DNA of 40,549 nt, taken from assembly GCA_022766905.1 (NCBI GenBank), contig JALEPU010000005.1:1-40549 (forward strand), in the 5' to 3' direction. The stretch's first letter is position 1; each line of letters opens with the position of its first letter. The notes beneath the pieces are model-generated. The model was not told where the DNA came from, made no database searches, and saw only the letters and a program-made list of their open reading frames with translations. Shown here piece after piece: positions 16,859 to 24,281 of the stretch. The position numbers and the translations under genes are program-made. Origin of the DNA: Lachnospiraceae bacterium (GTDB taxonomy: Bacteria > Bacillota > Clostridia > Lachnospirales > Lachnospiraceae).

Positions 16859-16893
16859 ATTATATAGCATATTGAACAAAATATCTTGGCTTT
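16859..16893 (-). promoter_or_regulatory. activator-dependent pdu operon promoter
   Basis: A minus-strand TATAAT (16859-16864) lies inside TGCTATATAATG, so an extended -10 reading (TGC then TATATA) is also possible. No -35 hexamer exists at 16, 17 or 18 bp, which suits a promoter needing an activator. A heptamer AAAGCCA occurs where the -35 should be (16887-16893) and again 55 bp downstream (16832-16838). A GGTGTC/GACATC hairpin with a 5-nt loop lies just before the ribosome site. Confidence 0.55.
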
Positions 16894-16953
16894 AGGATAT
16901 AATTTTTAGCTCCAAAAACCAAAAAAGATAAATTTTACACTTATATCATGATA

Positions 16954-16991
16954 CTTTTTTGCTTTCCTTTTTTGCTCTTTCCCTTTTTTGA
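16954..16991 (-). promoter_or_regulatory. candidate operator repeats upstream of pduA
   Basis: Three copies of the minus-strand motif (G/T)CAAAAAAG lie at 16954-16962, 16967-16975 and 16983-16991. The first two are in direct orientation with exactly 13 bp between equivalent bases; the third is 16 bp away. A matching pair with the same 13-bp phasing precedes the sensor-kinase promoter (20585-20604). Direct repeats spaced about one helical turn suit an AraC-family regulator such as the one encoded at 18161-19228. That assignment is inference. Confidence 0.45.
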
Positions 16992-17037
16992 CCTGAATCT
17001 GCAAATTGTGTCCAAATTATGTCTATAATACGGGAAA

Positions 17038-18174
17038 CTATTTTGCAATTTTGTCCAAAATCTTATTAATATCTTCTGCACTGACCGGTCTTGGATTTGC
17101 AACCGTACAAGCATCCTTTAATGCTCTTCTGACAATCTCCGGACGAGCTGCTTCAAAATCTTCTAAAGCAACACCACACTCTGAAATACACAAAGGCCTG
17201 TCCATATATTTCAAAAGATGGATGATTTCGTTGATCAGGTTCTGGATACCAACCTTAGGTGTTGGTGCCGGAAGACCGATCACACGTGCCAGTTTCTGAT
17301 ATTTTTTTGCGGTATCAGAGCTATGTTTTGCTGCATCTCTGGCCATGTCTGCATTAAACTCAATGACATGAGGAAGTACCAGCGCATTTGCTCTTCCATG
17401 AGGAATATGGAAAATTGCTCCAAGCGCATGGGCAATACCGTGATTTACACCCAGGTTTACACTGTTAAATGCCATACCGGCCAGACAGGAAGCTCTGTGC
17501 ATTTTGTCCCGGGCTTTAATATCATATCCATTCCGATAACATTTTGGAAGATATTCAAAAGCAAGTTCGCAGGCTTTCTCAGCAAGGCAGTCCGAACAGT
17601 CACTGGCTGTTTCGGAAACATAAGCCTCAATCGCATGGGTAATTACATCCATTCCAGTATCAGCAGTAATAAACGGTGGAGCCGTCTTAACCAGTTCCGG
17701 ATCCAGAATGGCCATATCCGGAATCAACTCTTCACTTACTAACGGATACTTGGTGCCTGTGTTAGAATCAGTAATAACTGCAAATTGAGTTACTTCAGAT
17801 CCTGTACCGCTTGTAGTAGGAATTGCTACAAGATAGTAATCTTTCTTCTTGTCAATCTTCTTAGCCATGAACGCAATTGCTTTTGCAGCATCAATAGAAG
17901 AACCGCCTCCTAAAGCTACAATAATATCAGCTTCGTTCTCATCTAAGAACTGAACTCCTTTTACAATCAGATCCATTGGGGGATCTGGTACTACATCGCT
18001 GAATACAGCAACACCGGTGCAGTTGGAAAGTTTTTTTGTGATTACGTCTGCGACACCGGAATCCCTCATAAAGGCATCCGTAATGAGAACTGCCTTTTGA
18101 TCTTTGAAGGTTTGCAGCATGTCAATGGCATTCTCGCTGAAACACACTTCTGTTTTGATCTTAAACCGTTTCAT
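17038..18174 (-). CDS. iron-containing alcohol dehydrogenase (PduQ / 1,3-propanediol dehydrogenase-like)
   Basis: A group III iron-dependent alcohol dehydrogenase, 378 residues from the ATG at 18174. The NAD loop is GGGSSIDAAK (89-98). Iron ligands fit the family as D176, H180, H245 and H259 (TGMDVITH, GVNHGIAH, HIPHG). It would reduce propionaldehyde to 1-propanol, or 3-hydroxypropionaldehyde to 1,3-propanediol, regenerating NAD+ for PduP. The open frame runs back to 18291 but that part overlaps the regulator. The ATG at 18174 has GAAAGGAAAG upstream and overlaps the response-regulator stop by 14 nt, so translation is coupled to the regulator. No encapsulation helix is seen, which suggests cytosolic action or association by another route. 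In other pdu operons pduQ lies inside the operon, not with the regulators. Confidence 0.88.
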   Translation of the reverse strand: MKRFKIKTEVCFSENAIDMLQTFKDQKAVLITDAFMRDSGVADVITKKLSNCTGVAVFSDVVPDPPMDLIVKGVQFLDENEADIIVALGGGSSIDAAKAIAFMAKKIDKKKDYYLVAIPTTSGTGSEVTQFAVITDSNTGTKYPLVSEELIPDMAILDPELVKTAPPFITADTGMDVITHAIEAYVSETASDCSDCLAEKACELAFEYLPKCYRNGYDIKARDKMHRASCLAGMAFNSVNLGVNHGIAHALGAIFHIPHGRANALVLPHVIEFNADMARDAAKHSSDTAKKYQKLARVIGLPAPTPKVGIQNLINEIIHLLKYMDRPLCISECGVALEDFEAARPEIVRRALKDACTVANPRPVSAEDINKILDKIAK

Positions 18175-19228
18175 GTTCACTTTCCTTTCTTTTGCTGAAT
18201 TTTTCTCTATACTCAGATGGCGTATATCCTGTCTTCTTTTTGAAGGCCTTACTAAAGTAATTCGCTTCATTATACGCCAAATCCAAGGCAATATTAAGAA
18301 CCGGCACGTCAGTTGTCACCAGCATTTCTTTTGCCAGTTCCATCTTCCGGTCTGTAATGTAGGTGATGAAATTCACTCCCATCTCCTTCTTAAAAATCTT
18401 ACTCAGATAGTAAGTACTGATATTTACATGATTTGCCACATCTTCCAGGCTGATTCCTTTCTTGATGTTTCGCTCAATGTAATCGATAACTACTTTCATG
18501 CCGTCATCACTGATTTTTCCCTTGACATTTACTTTGTCAAAAAGGATATCGATCATCTTTACAACTTCGTTGTAAGCGTCATGTTTATTATTATAAAGGA
18601 GATACTTGATTTTAAGTTTCTCCGATTGAACCACTAATTCATTGCCGTCATTTACCCCAAGTTCTTCACTGATTTTCAAAATCATCTTGGCCAGTTCCTG
18701 AAGTTTCTTAGATATGGTATTGACATCGCTGTATTCTTCGTAAACACTGTCTATGTATTCCCGCAGTAAATCAATGGACGCCTTATAAGAACACCTGCGA
18801 ATCTCATTTCCCAGTTTTGCAAGAAGCTTACTGCTCTGCCCTGGATTGTCCTTGAAATTCAGCTCATCTTCATAAGCCTGTACGGTCTCAATCAAGGTCT
18901 CTTTCCGGATTGGTTTCAAAAGAAAATCATCCACTTTCAGCTTAATCGCCGTATGTGCAATATCAAAATCGTTATACGCTGTGGTTACAATAATCACAAC
19001 ATGTTCCAGCTTTTCTCTGGCATATTTGATTACTTCCAGTCCATCAGCTCCCGGAATATTAATGTCCACCAACATTAAGTTGATGTCTTCCCGATTGATG
19101 TATTCCATGGCCTCATAACCACTTTTGGCTTCTCCTACAATTCTGACATCCGACAGGTTTTCTTCCAGAAATATCTTAAGAGACGTTCTTTCCAGTTCTT
19201 CGTCCTCAACAATCAGTATCTTATACAT
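18161..19228 (-). CDS. AraC-type response regulator (YesN family) for the pdu locus
   Basis: A 355-residue two-component regulator. The N-terminal receiver (1-120) has the acidic pocket VEDEE (8-11), the phosphorylation site D55 in LVDINIPG, T82 and K105 in FLLKPI. A helical middle follows. The C-terminal AraC DNA-binding domain (about 250-350) has two helix-turn-helix units (VNISTYYLSKIFKKEMG, then YNEANYFSKAFKKKTGYTP). It is encoded between its kinase and the alcohol dehydrogenase and overlaps the latter by 14 nt. Paired repeats upstream of the kinase and of pduA are its likely binding sites. ATG with AGGAGG. It takes the place of the single-protein PocR regulator of enterobacteria. Confidence 0.92.
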   Translation of the reverse strand: MYKILIVEDEELERTSLKIFLEENLSDVRIVGEAKSGYEAMEYINREDINLMLVDINIPGADGLEVIKYAREKLEHVVIIVTTAYNDFDIAHTAIKLKVDDFLLKPIRKETLIETVQAYEDELNFKDNPGQSSKLLAKLGNEIRRCSYKASIDLLREYIDSVYEEYSDVNTISKKLQELAKMILKISEELGVNDGNELVVQSEKLKIKYLLYNNKHDAYNEVVKMIDILFDKVNVKGKISDDGMKVVIDYIERNIKKGISLEDVANHVNISTYYLSKIFKKEMGVNFITYITDRKMELAKEMLVTTDVPVLNIALDLAYNEANYFSKAFKKKTGYTPSEYREKFSKRKESEHETV

Positions 19229-19250
19229 CCTTTACCTCCTGGATATTTCA

Positions 19251-20501
19251 TCACTGTACTTCAAAGCCTTTACTGTCTACAGGCACTCGTATGGTTACCT
19301 GAGTTCCCAGTCCCGGCTTACCTGCACTTTTAATCTTTAATCCATATTCTTTTCCAAAGAATAACTTCAATCTGGAGTCTACATTATGGAGCCCTACTGC
19401 ATGTTCATGTCCCTTGTTATAAGCTTCTCCGTCCAGGATTTCCTGAATTCTCTGTCTGGAAATACCATCACCGTCATCCGTAATCTCTATGCACAAATCC
19501 TGTTCAGCCTGGTAAACTTCTATAGAAATAGATCCTCCGGAAGCTTTATTCTCAACTGCATACTTAATGGAATTTTCCACGATCGGCTGAAGACACATAA
19601 AAGGAACTTTCACATCCATAAACTGCTCAGAAACCTGAACGGTATACTGTAACCTGCTTCCCAGACGGATCTTCTGGATTTTTAAGTAATTGCCTACATG
19701 ATCCAGTTCATCCTTTAACGGTCCCAACTGATTGGTACTCTTCTTTAATACGTAACGCATCATATCAGAAAATGCATATACAACATCTTCCGTCATCTTT
19801 GCATTTTCAAAAAAAGCCAATCTTCCAATCGTGTTCAATACATTAAAAAGAAAGTGTGGATTAATCTGATAATGGAGAGCTTTCAGTTCAATATCCTTGA
19901 TAGACTTCTCCATCTCAATCCGAAGTTTCTCTTCCTTCATCAGCTTTAGTTTCTTTTCTTTTAGTTCATTTTCGATCTTATTAAAATATTCTTTCTCCGC
20001 TACATAATTATAACTTTCATAAATCGTATTGGATACCGCCAGAATCTTCTCCAGAGGAATCTTAGGAATCTTCTTATAAAGGCTCATAAGTTCCTCATCA
20101 CTCTGCCAGTCTACCTTCTTCGCTGTAATTGGCTTTAAATCGCCCTTGTCTTCCGCATTAATCTGTCCTGCAAGAATAGCTCCGACATACTGACCCTCAA
20201 TCATAATCGGGATGGCAAAATCCACCAGGCCGGCATGACAAACATAGACATAGGGTTTTCCGTTCCTCTTCGCCCGTCTGCCGCCACAAGCATCACAGAA
20301 ATAGCACATCTCCCGATACTCTTCGTCTTTTTCCCTTAATCTTCTGCAAAAATCAGAAAAACCGCTCTGCTTGGTAAATGGCTTTCCATTACAGTCTACT
20401 GTAATAAAAGCAATTCCTGTCGCCTTTGTCCAGTTATCCTGCAGTTCCTGAAATTCTTCTAAATTTACAAAATCGCTAATATGAATATTCGTCTTTCCCA
20501 C
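19251..20501 (-). CDS. cytoplasmic PocR-domain sensor histidine kinase (LytS/YesM type)
   Basis: A 416-residue kinase with no membrane segment. Residues about 8-170 are a PocR ligand-binding domain: a CYFCDAC cluster (C66, C69, C72), then YVCHAGLVDFAIPI and GAILAGQI. A coiled coil (about 170-205) leads to a LytS-type phosphoacceptor region with H216 in QINPHFLFN. The ATPase domain follows (VENSIKYAV, DDGDGI, GLHNVDSRL). In Salmonella the PocR domain sits directly in an AraC regulator that responds to 1,2-propanediol. Here the same sensor seems moved to a soluble kinase that signals to a separate AraC regulator. Direct sensing of cytoplasmic diol is therefore likely. The start is GTG (20501) behind GGAAGG. 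Confidence 0.9.
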   Translation of the reverse strand: MGKTNIHISDFVNLEEFQELQDNWTKATGIAFITVDCNGKPFTKQSGFSDFCRRLREKDEEYREMCYFCDACGGRRAKRNGKPYVYVCHAGLVDFAIPIMIEGQYVGAILAGQINAEDKGDLKPITAKKVDWQSDEELMSLYKKIPKIPLEKILAVSNTIYESYNYVAEKEYFNKIENELKEKKLKLMKEEKLRIEMEKSIKDIELKALHYQINPHFLFNVLNTIGRLAFFENAKMTEDVVYAFSDMMRYVLKKSTNQLGPLKDELDHVGNYLKIQKIRLGSRLQYTVQVSEQFMDVKVPFMCLQPIVENSIKYAVENKASGGSISIEVYQAEQDLCIEITDDGDGISRQRIQEILDGEAYNKGHEHAVGLHNVDSRLKLFFGKEYGLKIKSAGKPGLGTQVTIRVPVDSKGFEVQ

Positions 20502-20530
20502 GCTCTAATCCTTCCCTTATCTATTTTTTC

Positions 20531-20604
20531 ATTATAGCAAAAGATGCATCAAGAAACTACTCTTTGAACCAGTAGTATTTTGTTCTTTTGCTAATCCTTT
20601 TTGC
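20531..20604 (-). promoter_or_regulatory. extended -10 promoter and operator repeats of the sensor-kinase operon
   Basis: The minus strand has TGC plus TATAAT (-10 at 20531-20536), an extended -10 with no recognisable -35. About 50 bp upstream lies GCAAAAAGGATTAGCAAAAG (20585-20604), two GCAAAA half sites 13 bp apart, the same arrangement as upstream of pduA. ACTACT/AGTAGT arms with a 9-nt loop (about 20556-20576) lie between and may be a weak terminator for the upstream corrinoid gene. Autoregulation is inferred. Confidence 0.5.
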
Positions 20605-20668
20605 CATTGTTTACAAATTCTTCACATTATAATTGCATAAATCTACTCTTTTGTACAAAGATAACCTG

Positions 20669-21325
20669 TCATTTTTTACGTTTCTTTCTTTTTTTGCAGT
20701 AAGCATATGCTTTTTCGCCACAGGCGGAAGCATCTTCCGTATAACAGTCAGCACCCAGTTTTTTTGCTTTCTCTTCATCCAATGCTGAACCGCCTACCAT
20801 AATATATACTTCCTCTCTTAATCCGCGGTTTTCAAACTCTTCTACCATTCTGCGCATATCTACAAGAGAATCCGTCAAAAAACCGCTGCAGCACACCACA
20901 TCAGCCCGCTCTGTAAATGCCACATCCACAAAGCGATGAGCCGGAACGTCTACCCCCAGGTCAACTACACGAAATCCCTTACTTTCCAGCATAATCCTCA
21001 CCAGATTTTTTCCGATGTCATGGAAATCTCCCCGGATTGTTCCGACCAAAGCCGTCCCTATTTTCTCTTGGATATTTTTCTCAGCCAGCTCTTTTAACGC
21101 TTCCATACCGCCATTTAAAGCCCTTGTAATACTAAGAATCTCCGGTGTCTCTACCATCTCGGTCTTAAATCTGCGGCCCACATTTTCCATACCTTTTAAT
21201 AGCCCCTTCTCCATAATCAGACTGGGACTTACCCCTTCTTTTATTGCTACATGGACCAGCTCTTTTACCCTCTTACAGCGCCCCTTTTCCAAAGAATCCG
21301 CAATCTCTTCCAATGTGTTTTCCAT
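20669..21325 (-). CDS. orphan methyltransferase-type corrinoid protein
   Basis: A 218-residue protein of the MtaC/MtbC/MttC family. Residues 1-85 are the helical cap that shields the corrinoid methyl group. Residues about 90-210 are the Rossmann-like B12 domain with the lower-ligand motif GDFHDIG (His102) and the VGGSA loop. These proteins normally carry a methyl group between a substrate-specific methyltransferase and a second one, but neither is encoded nearby. The C-terminus ends in a strongly basic CKKRKKRKK stretch. It has its own promoter and an AGGAAGGA site, and lies directly upstream of the pdu regulators. It might serve a methyltransferase elsewhere, store or deliver cobalamin for the dehydratase, or be unrelated to pdu. 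I cannot choose among these. Confidence 0.85.
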   Translation of the reverse strand: MENTLEEIADSLEKGRCKRVKELVHVAIKEGVSPSLIMEKGLLKGMENVGRRFKTEMVETPEILSITRALNGGMEALKELAEKNIQEKIGTALVGTIRGDFHDIGKNLVRIMLESKGFRVVDLGVDVPAHRFVDVAFTERADVVCCSGFLTDSLVDMRRMVEEFENRGLREEVYIMVGGSALDEEKAKKLGADCYTEDASACGEKAYAYCKKRKKRKK

Positions 21326-21384
21326 CTTGTATCCTTCCTAAACTAAATCGAACAGAACATTTTTTTACTCCTATAATTTTGTTT

Positions 21385-21414
21385 ATTATAGCACAAAAAT
21401 TATATTTTTGTCAT
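21385..21414 (-). promoter_or_regulatory. sigma-A promoter of the corrinoid protein gene
   Basis: Minus strand ATGACA (21409-21414), 18-nt spacer, TATAAT (21385-21390) preceded by TGC, an extended -10. It is about 60 nt from the start codon. The corrinoid gene is therefore transcribed apart from glgP upstream. Confidence 0.65.
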
Positions 21415-21542
21415 TTATTTCATGAATTTTACCAGAATTTTCATTTCTTTTTATCTAAAATGATAGATAAAATTTATTTTTTACGATATAAGGGACAAAT
21501 TATTACCAGAATTAGCCAGCGTTTTTGTTATTCTGTCTATTA

Positions 21543-21662
21543 AGAATCCTCTTTGCAGGATTCTCCGCCTCTGGCAACGTGTTTCTGCTCCGCCGCAGCG
21601 CGTTCCGGTCCAGAGGACTTTTTTATTACATAGGAAATACGGAGTAATTTTCTACGTAATAA
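21543..21662. repeat. triple-hairpin intergenic element
   Basis: Three palindromes in a row. AGAATCCT/AGGATTCT (21543-21564) comes first. CCTCTGG/CCAGAGG (21568-21616) follows, with further pairing AACG/CGTT inside and T6 after it on the plus strand. A 16-bp imperfect stem TTATTACATAGGAAAT (21623-21638) with 21647-21662 is third. It is more GC-rich than the surrounding DNA and has no gene. With the glgP terminator it fills the 408-nt gap between glgP and the corrinoid gene. It has the look of a dispersed REP or MITE-like sequence. Confidence 0.6.
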
Positions 21663-21663
21663 A

Positions 21664-21702
21664 AAAAGCGATGCCTGATTCTAAAACCAGGAATCGCTTT
21701 TT
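21664..21702 (-). terminator. terminator of glgP
   Basis: AAAAGCGAT and CCTG arms pair with CAGG and ATCGCTTTT across one mismatched position. A T run follows on the minus strand, 32 nt after the glgP stop. The A and T runs on both sides would also stop plus-strand transcription. Confidence 0.85.
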
Positions 21703-21733
21703 ATTTGTCCATCTCGTCTGACAAATGCCAGAA

Positions 21734-24175
21734 TTAGATTACAGAAATTTTATTTAAATGCCAAATCTCCTGAGCATACTGTTCGATGGTACGGTCAGAA
21801 GTAAATTTACCGCATTTTGCAGTATTTAACATTGCAGAACGTGCCCATGCCTTCTCATCTCTGTATGCTGCATCAACTCTCTTATGCGCTTCGCAGTAAG
21901 AATCGAAATCTTTCAGAATAAAGTACTGGTCTTTATCCATCAATGCATTGTACAGGCCGCGGAACAGTTCCGGATCGTCTGGAGAATAATATCCATTTAC
22001 TAACTGAGTCATTACTTTTCTGACTGCCATATTCTCATTGTAAATGTCTTTTGGATTATATCCGCCTTCTCTTTCATAGCGCATAACCTCTTCTGCACTC
22101 ATACCAAAAATAAAGGCATTTTCTTCTCCAACTTCTTCTACGATCTCTACATTAGCGCCATCCATGGTTCCAAGAGTCAGTGCACCATTTAACATGAACT
22201 TCATGTTACCTGTACCGGAAGCCTCTCTGGAAGCTGTGGAAATCTGCTCGCTTACATCTGCTGCCGCAAAAATAATCTCCGCGTTGGATACACGATAGTC
22301 TTCAATGAAGACAACTTTAATCTTCCCGTTGATGGATGCATCATTATTAATACGATCTGCTACTGCATTGATCAGTTTGATTGTCAGTTTCGCTGTATAA
22401 TATCCGGCAGCTGCCTTTGCACCAAAGATAAAGGTTCTAGGTACAATATCCATATCCGGATGTTCTTTTAATTCATTATACAAGTACATAACGTGAAGAA
22501 TGTTCATCAACTGACGTTTGTATTCGTGAAGACGTTTTACCTGAACGTCGAAAATAGAACGCGGGTCTACATCAATTCCGTTATGTTCTTTGATGTATTT
22601 TGCAAGACGGACCTTATTCTGATATTTGATATTCATAAACTGCTGCTGACAATTTGGATCGTCCACATACGCTGTTAATTTTTCCATATGAGGCAGGTTG
22701 GTAATCCAGTCATCCCCGATCTTATCCGTTACCCAGCTTGCAAGAAGAGGATTGCCATGAAGAAGGAAACGTCTCTGAGTAATACCATTTGTCTTATTAT
22801 TGAACTTATCCGGCATCATCTCATAGAAATCTTTTAATTCCCTTTCTTTCAGGATTTCTGTATGAAGTCTTGCAACACCATTGACAGAAAAGCTTCCTGC
22901 AATTGCAAGATGAGCCATTCTTACCTGACCATCGTAAAGAATTGCCATACGGGCAACTTTTCCAGGATCATTCGGATATCTGTTCTGGATTTCCACAACA
23001 AATCTTCTGTTGATCTCTTCGACAATCTGGTAAACACGAGGAAGCAGTCTTGAGAATAACTCTACCGGCCATTTTTCCAAAGCTTCTGACATGATTGTAT
23101 GGTTGGTATAAGCACATGTCTTACAGGTGATTGCCCATGCTTCATTCCACTCCAGACCTTCCTCGTCAACAAGAATTCTCATTAACTCAGCAACAGCAAC
23201 GGTAGGATGAGTATCATTCAGCTGAAAACAAACCAGCTCCGGAAGTTTATGAATATCACTTTCTAATTCTTTGAATTTTGCAATTGCACGCTGTACAGAT
23301 GCAGAAATAAAGAAATACTGCTGTTTTAAACGAAGCTCTTTTCCTGCATAGTGATTGTCATTCGGGTACAGAACTTCTGTAATATTTCTTGCCAGATTCT
23401 CTTCATCCACTGCTTTCTGATATTCACCTTTGTCAAATGCATCCAGTTTAAAAGTCTGAACAGCTTCTGCATCCCAGATACGCAGTGTATTTACCACATG
23501 GTTTCCATATCCGACAATTGGCATATCGTAAGGGATGGCACGAACAGCCTGATAATTTTTCTGTACAAAATGCTGTTTCCCTTTTTCGTCTTTAACTACA
23601 TCCACATATCCGCCGAACTTTACAACCTGTGCATATTCATCACGACGGATTTCAAATGGATTTCCATTCTTTAACCAGTCATCCGGTTTCTCAATCTGGT
23701 ATCCATTTTCAATTACCTGCTTAAACATTCCATAGTGGTAACGGATTCCACATCCGTAAGCCGGATATCCAAGAGTTGCCAGAGAGTCCAGGAAACATGC
23801 AGCCAGTCGTCCCAGACCGCCATTTCCAAGAGCGGCATCTCTTTCCTGATCTTCAATCAGGTTCAGATCGAGGCCAAGTTCATCCAATGCTTTTTTGATT
23901 TCATCATAGAATGTTAAGTTAATCATATTATTACCGAGGGCACGTCCCATCAGGAACTCCATGGAAAGATAATATACGAATTTGACTTTTTTCTTCTGGT
24001 AAATCTTATGGGTTTCAATCCACTGATCGATGATAAAATCTTTTACTGTATAAGCGACAGCATAATAAATCATCTGCGGAGTTGCTTCTTCCAAATCGCG
24101 ACGATATAATTGGCGCACACGTTTGGTTACGTCTTTTTTAAACTGCTCTTTGTCGAAAACCTCTTTTTTAATCAA
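21734..24175 (-). CDS. glgP: glycogen/maltodextrin phosphorylase
   Basis: An 813-residue GT35 phosphorylase that releases glucose-1-phosphate from alpha-1,4-glucans using a pyridoxal phosphate cofactor. The cofactor lysine lies in EASGTGNMKFMLNGALTLGT and the following GTMDGANVEI is invariant. The N-terminal half has GNGGLGRLAACFLDSLATLG and YGMFKQ, and the C-terminal half has FDVQVKRLHEYKRQ. The length is typical. Translation starts at TTG (24175) with AGGAGG 8 nt upstream. There is no clear promoter in the 106-nt gap after ileS, so it may be transcribed from the ileS promoter. A CAGACC/GGTCTG hairpin without a T run (24258-24274) lies in that gap. Confidence 0.95.
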   Translation of the reverse strand: MIKKEVFDKEQFKKDVTKRVRQLYRRDLEEATPQMIYYAVAYTVKDFIIDQWIETHKIYQKKKVKFVYYLSMEFLMGRALGNNMINLTFYDEIKKALDELGLDLNLIEDQERDAALGNGGLGRLAACFLDSLATLGYPAYGCGIRYHYGMFKQVIENGYQIEKPDDWLKNGNPFEIRRDEYAQVVKFGGYVDVVKDEKGKQHFVQKNYQAVRAIPYDMPIVGYGNHVVNTLRIWDAEAVQTFKLDAFDKGEYQKAVDEENLARNITEVLYPNDNHYAGKELRLKQQYFFISASVQRAIAKFKELESDIHKLPELVCFQLNDTHPTVAVAELMRILVDEEGLEWNEAWAITCKTCAYTNHTIMSEALEKWPVELFSRLLPRVYQIVEEINRRFVVEIQNRYPNDPGKVARMAILYDGQVRMAHLAIAGSFSVNGVARLHTEILKERELKDFYEMMPDKFNNKTNGITQRRFLLHGNPLLASWVTDKIGDDWITNLPHMEKLTAYVDDPNCQQQFMNIKYQNKVRLAKYIKEHNGIDVDPRSIFDVQVKRLHEYKRQLMNILHVMYLYNELKEHPDMDIVPRTFIFGAKAAAGYYTAKLTIKLINAVADRINNDASINGKIKVVFIEDYRVSNAEIIFAAADVSEQISTASREASGTGNMKFMLNGALTLGTMDGANVEIVEEVGEENAFIFGMSAEEVMRYEREGGYNPKDIYNENMAVRKVMTQLVNGYYSPDDPELFRGLYNALMDKDQYFILKDFDSYCEAHKRVDAAYRDEKAWARSAMLNTAKCGKFTSDRTIEQYAQEIWHLNKISVI

Positions 24176-24281
24176 TTTGAAATCCTCCTTCTAGTTCTCG
24201 GTCAGTACCTGTCCCCCAACACATGCTGATGCGAAAACCAGTTACGGTCTCATCCGGCAGACCAGGTCGGTCTGTCCTTCT

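Noticed and set aside
16790-17037. Possible cobalamin riboswitch before pduA (AGCCAGG resembles part of a B12 box)
   Set aside because: Only the first half of the box matches, the usual extended fold and GCCACTG element are absent, and the leader from the likely start site is only about 60 nt.
18175-18291. Extended N-terminus of the alcohol dehydrogenase
   Set aside because: It overlaps the response regulator coding region, is basic and unlike the family, and the ATG at 18174 has a ribosome site.
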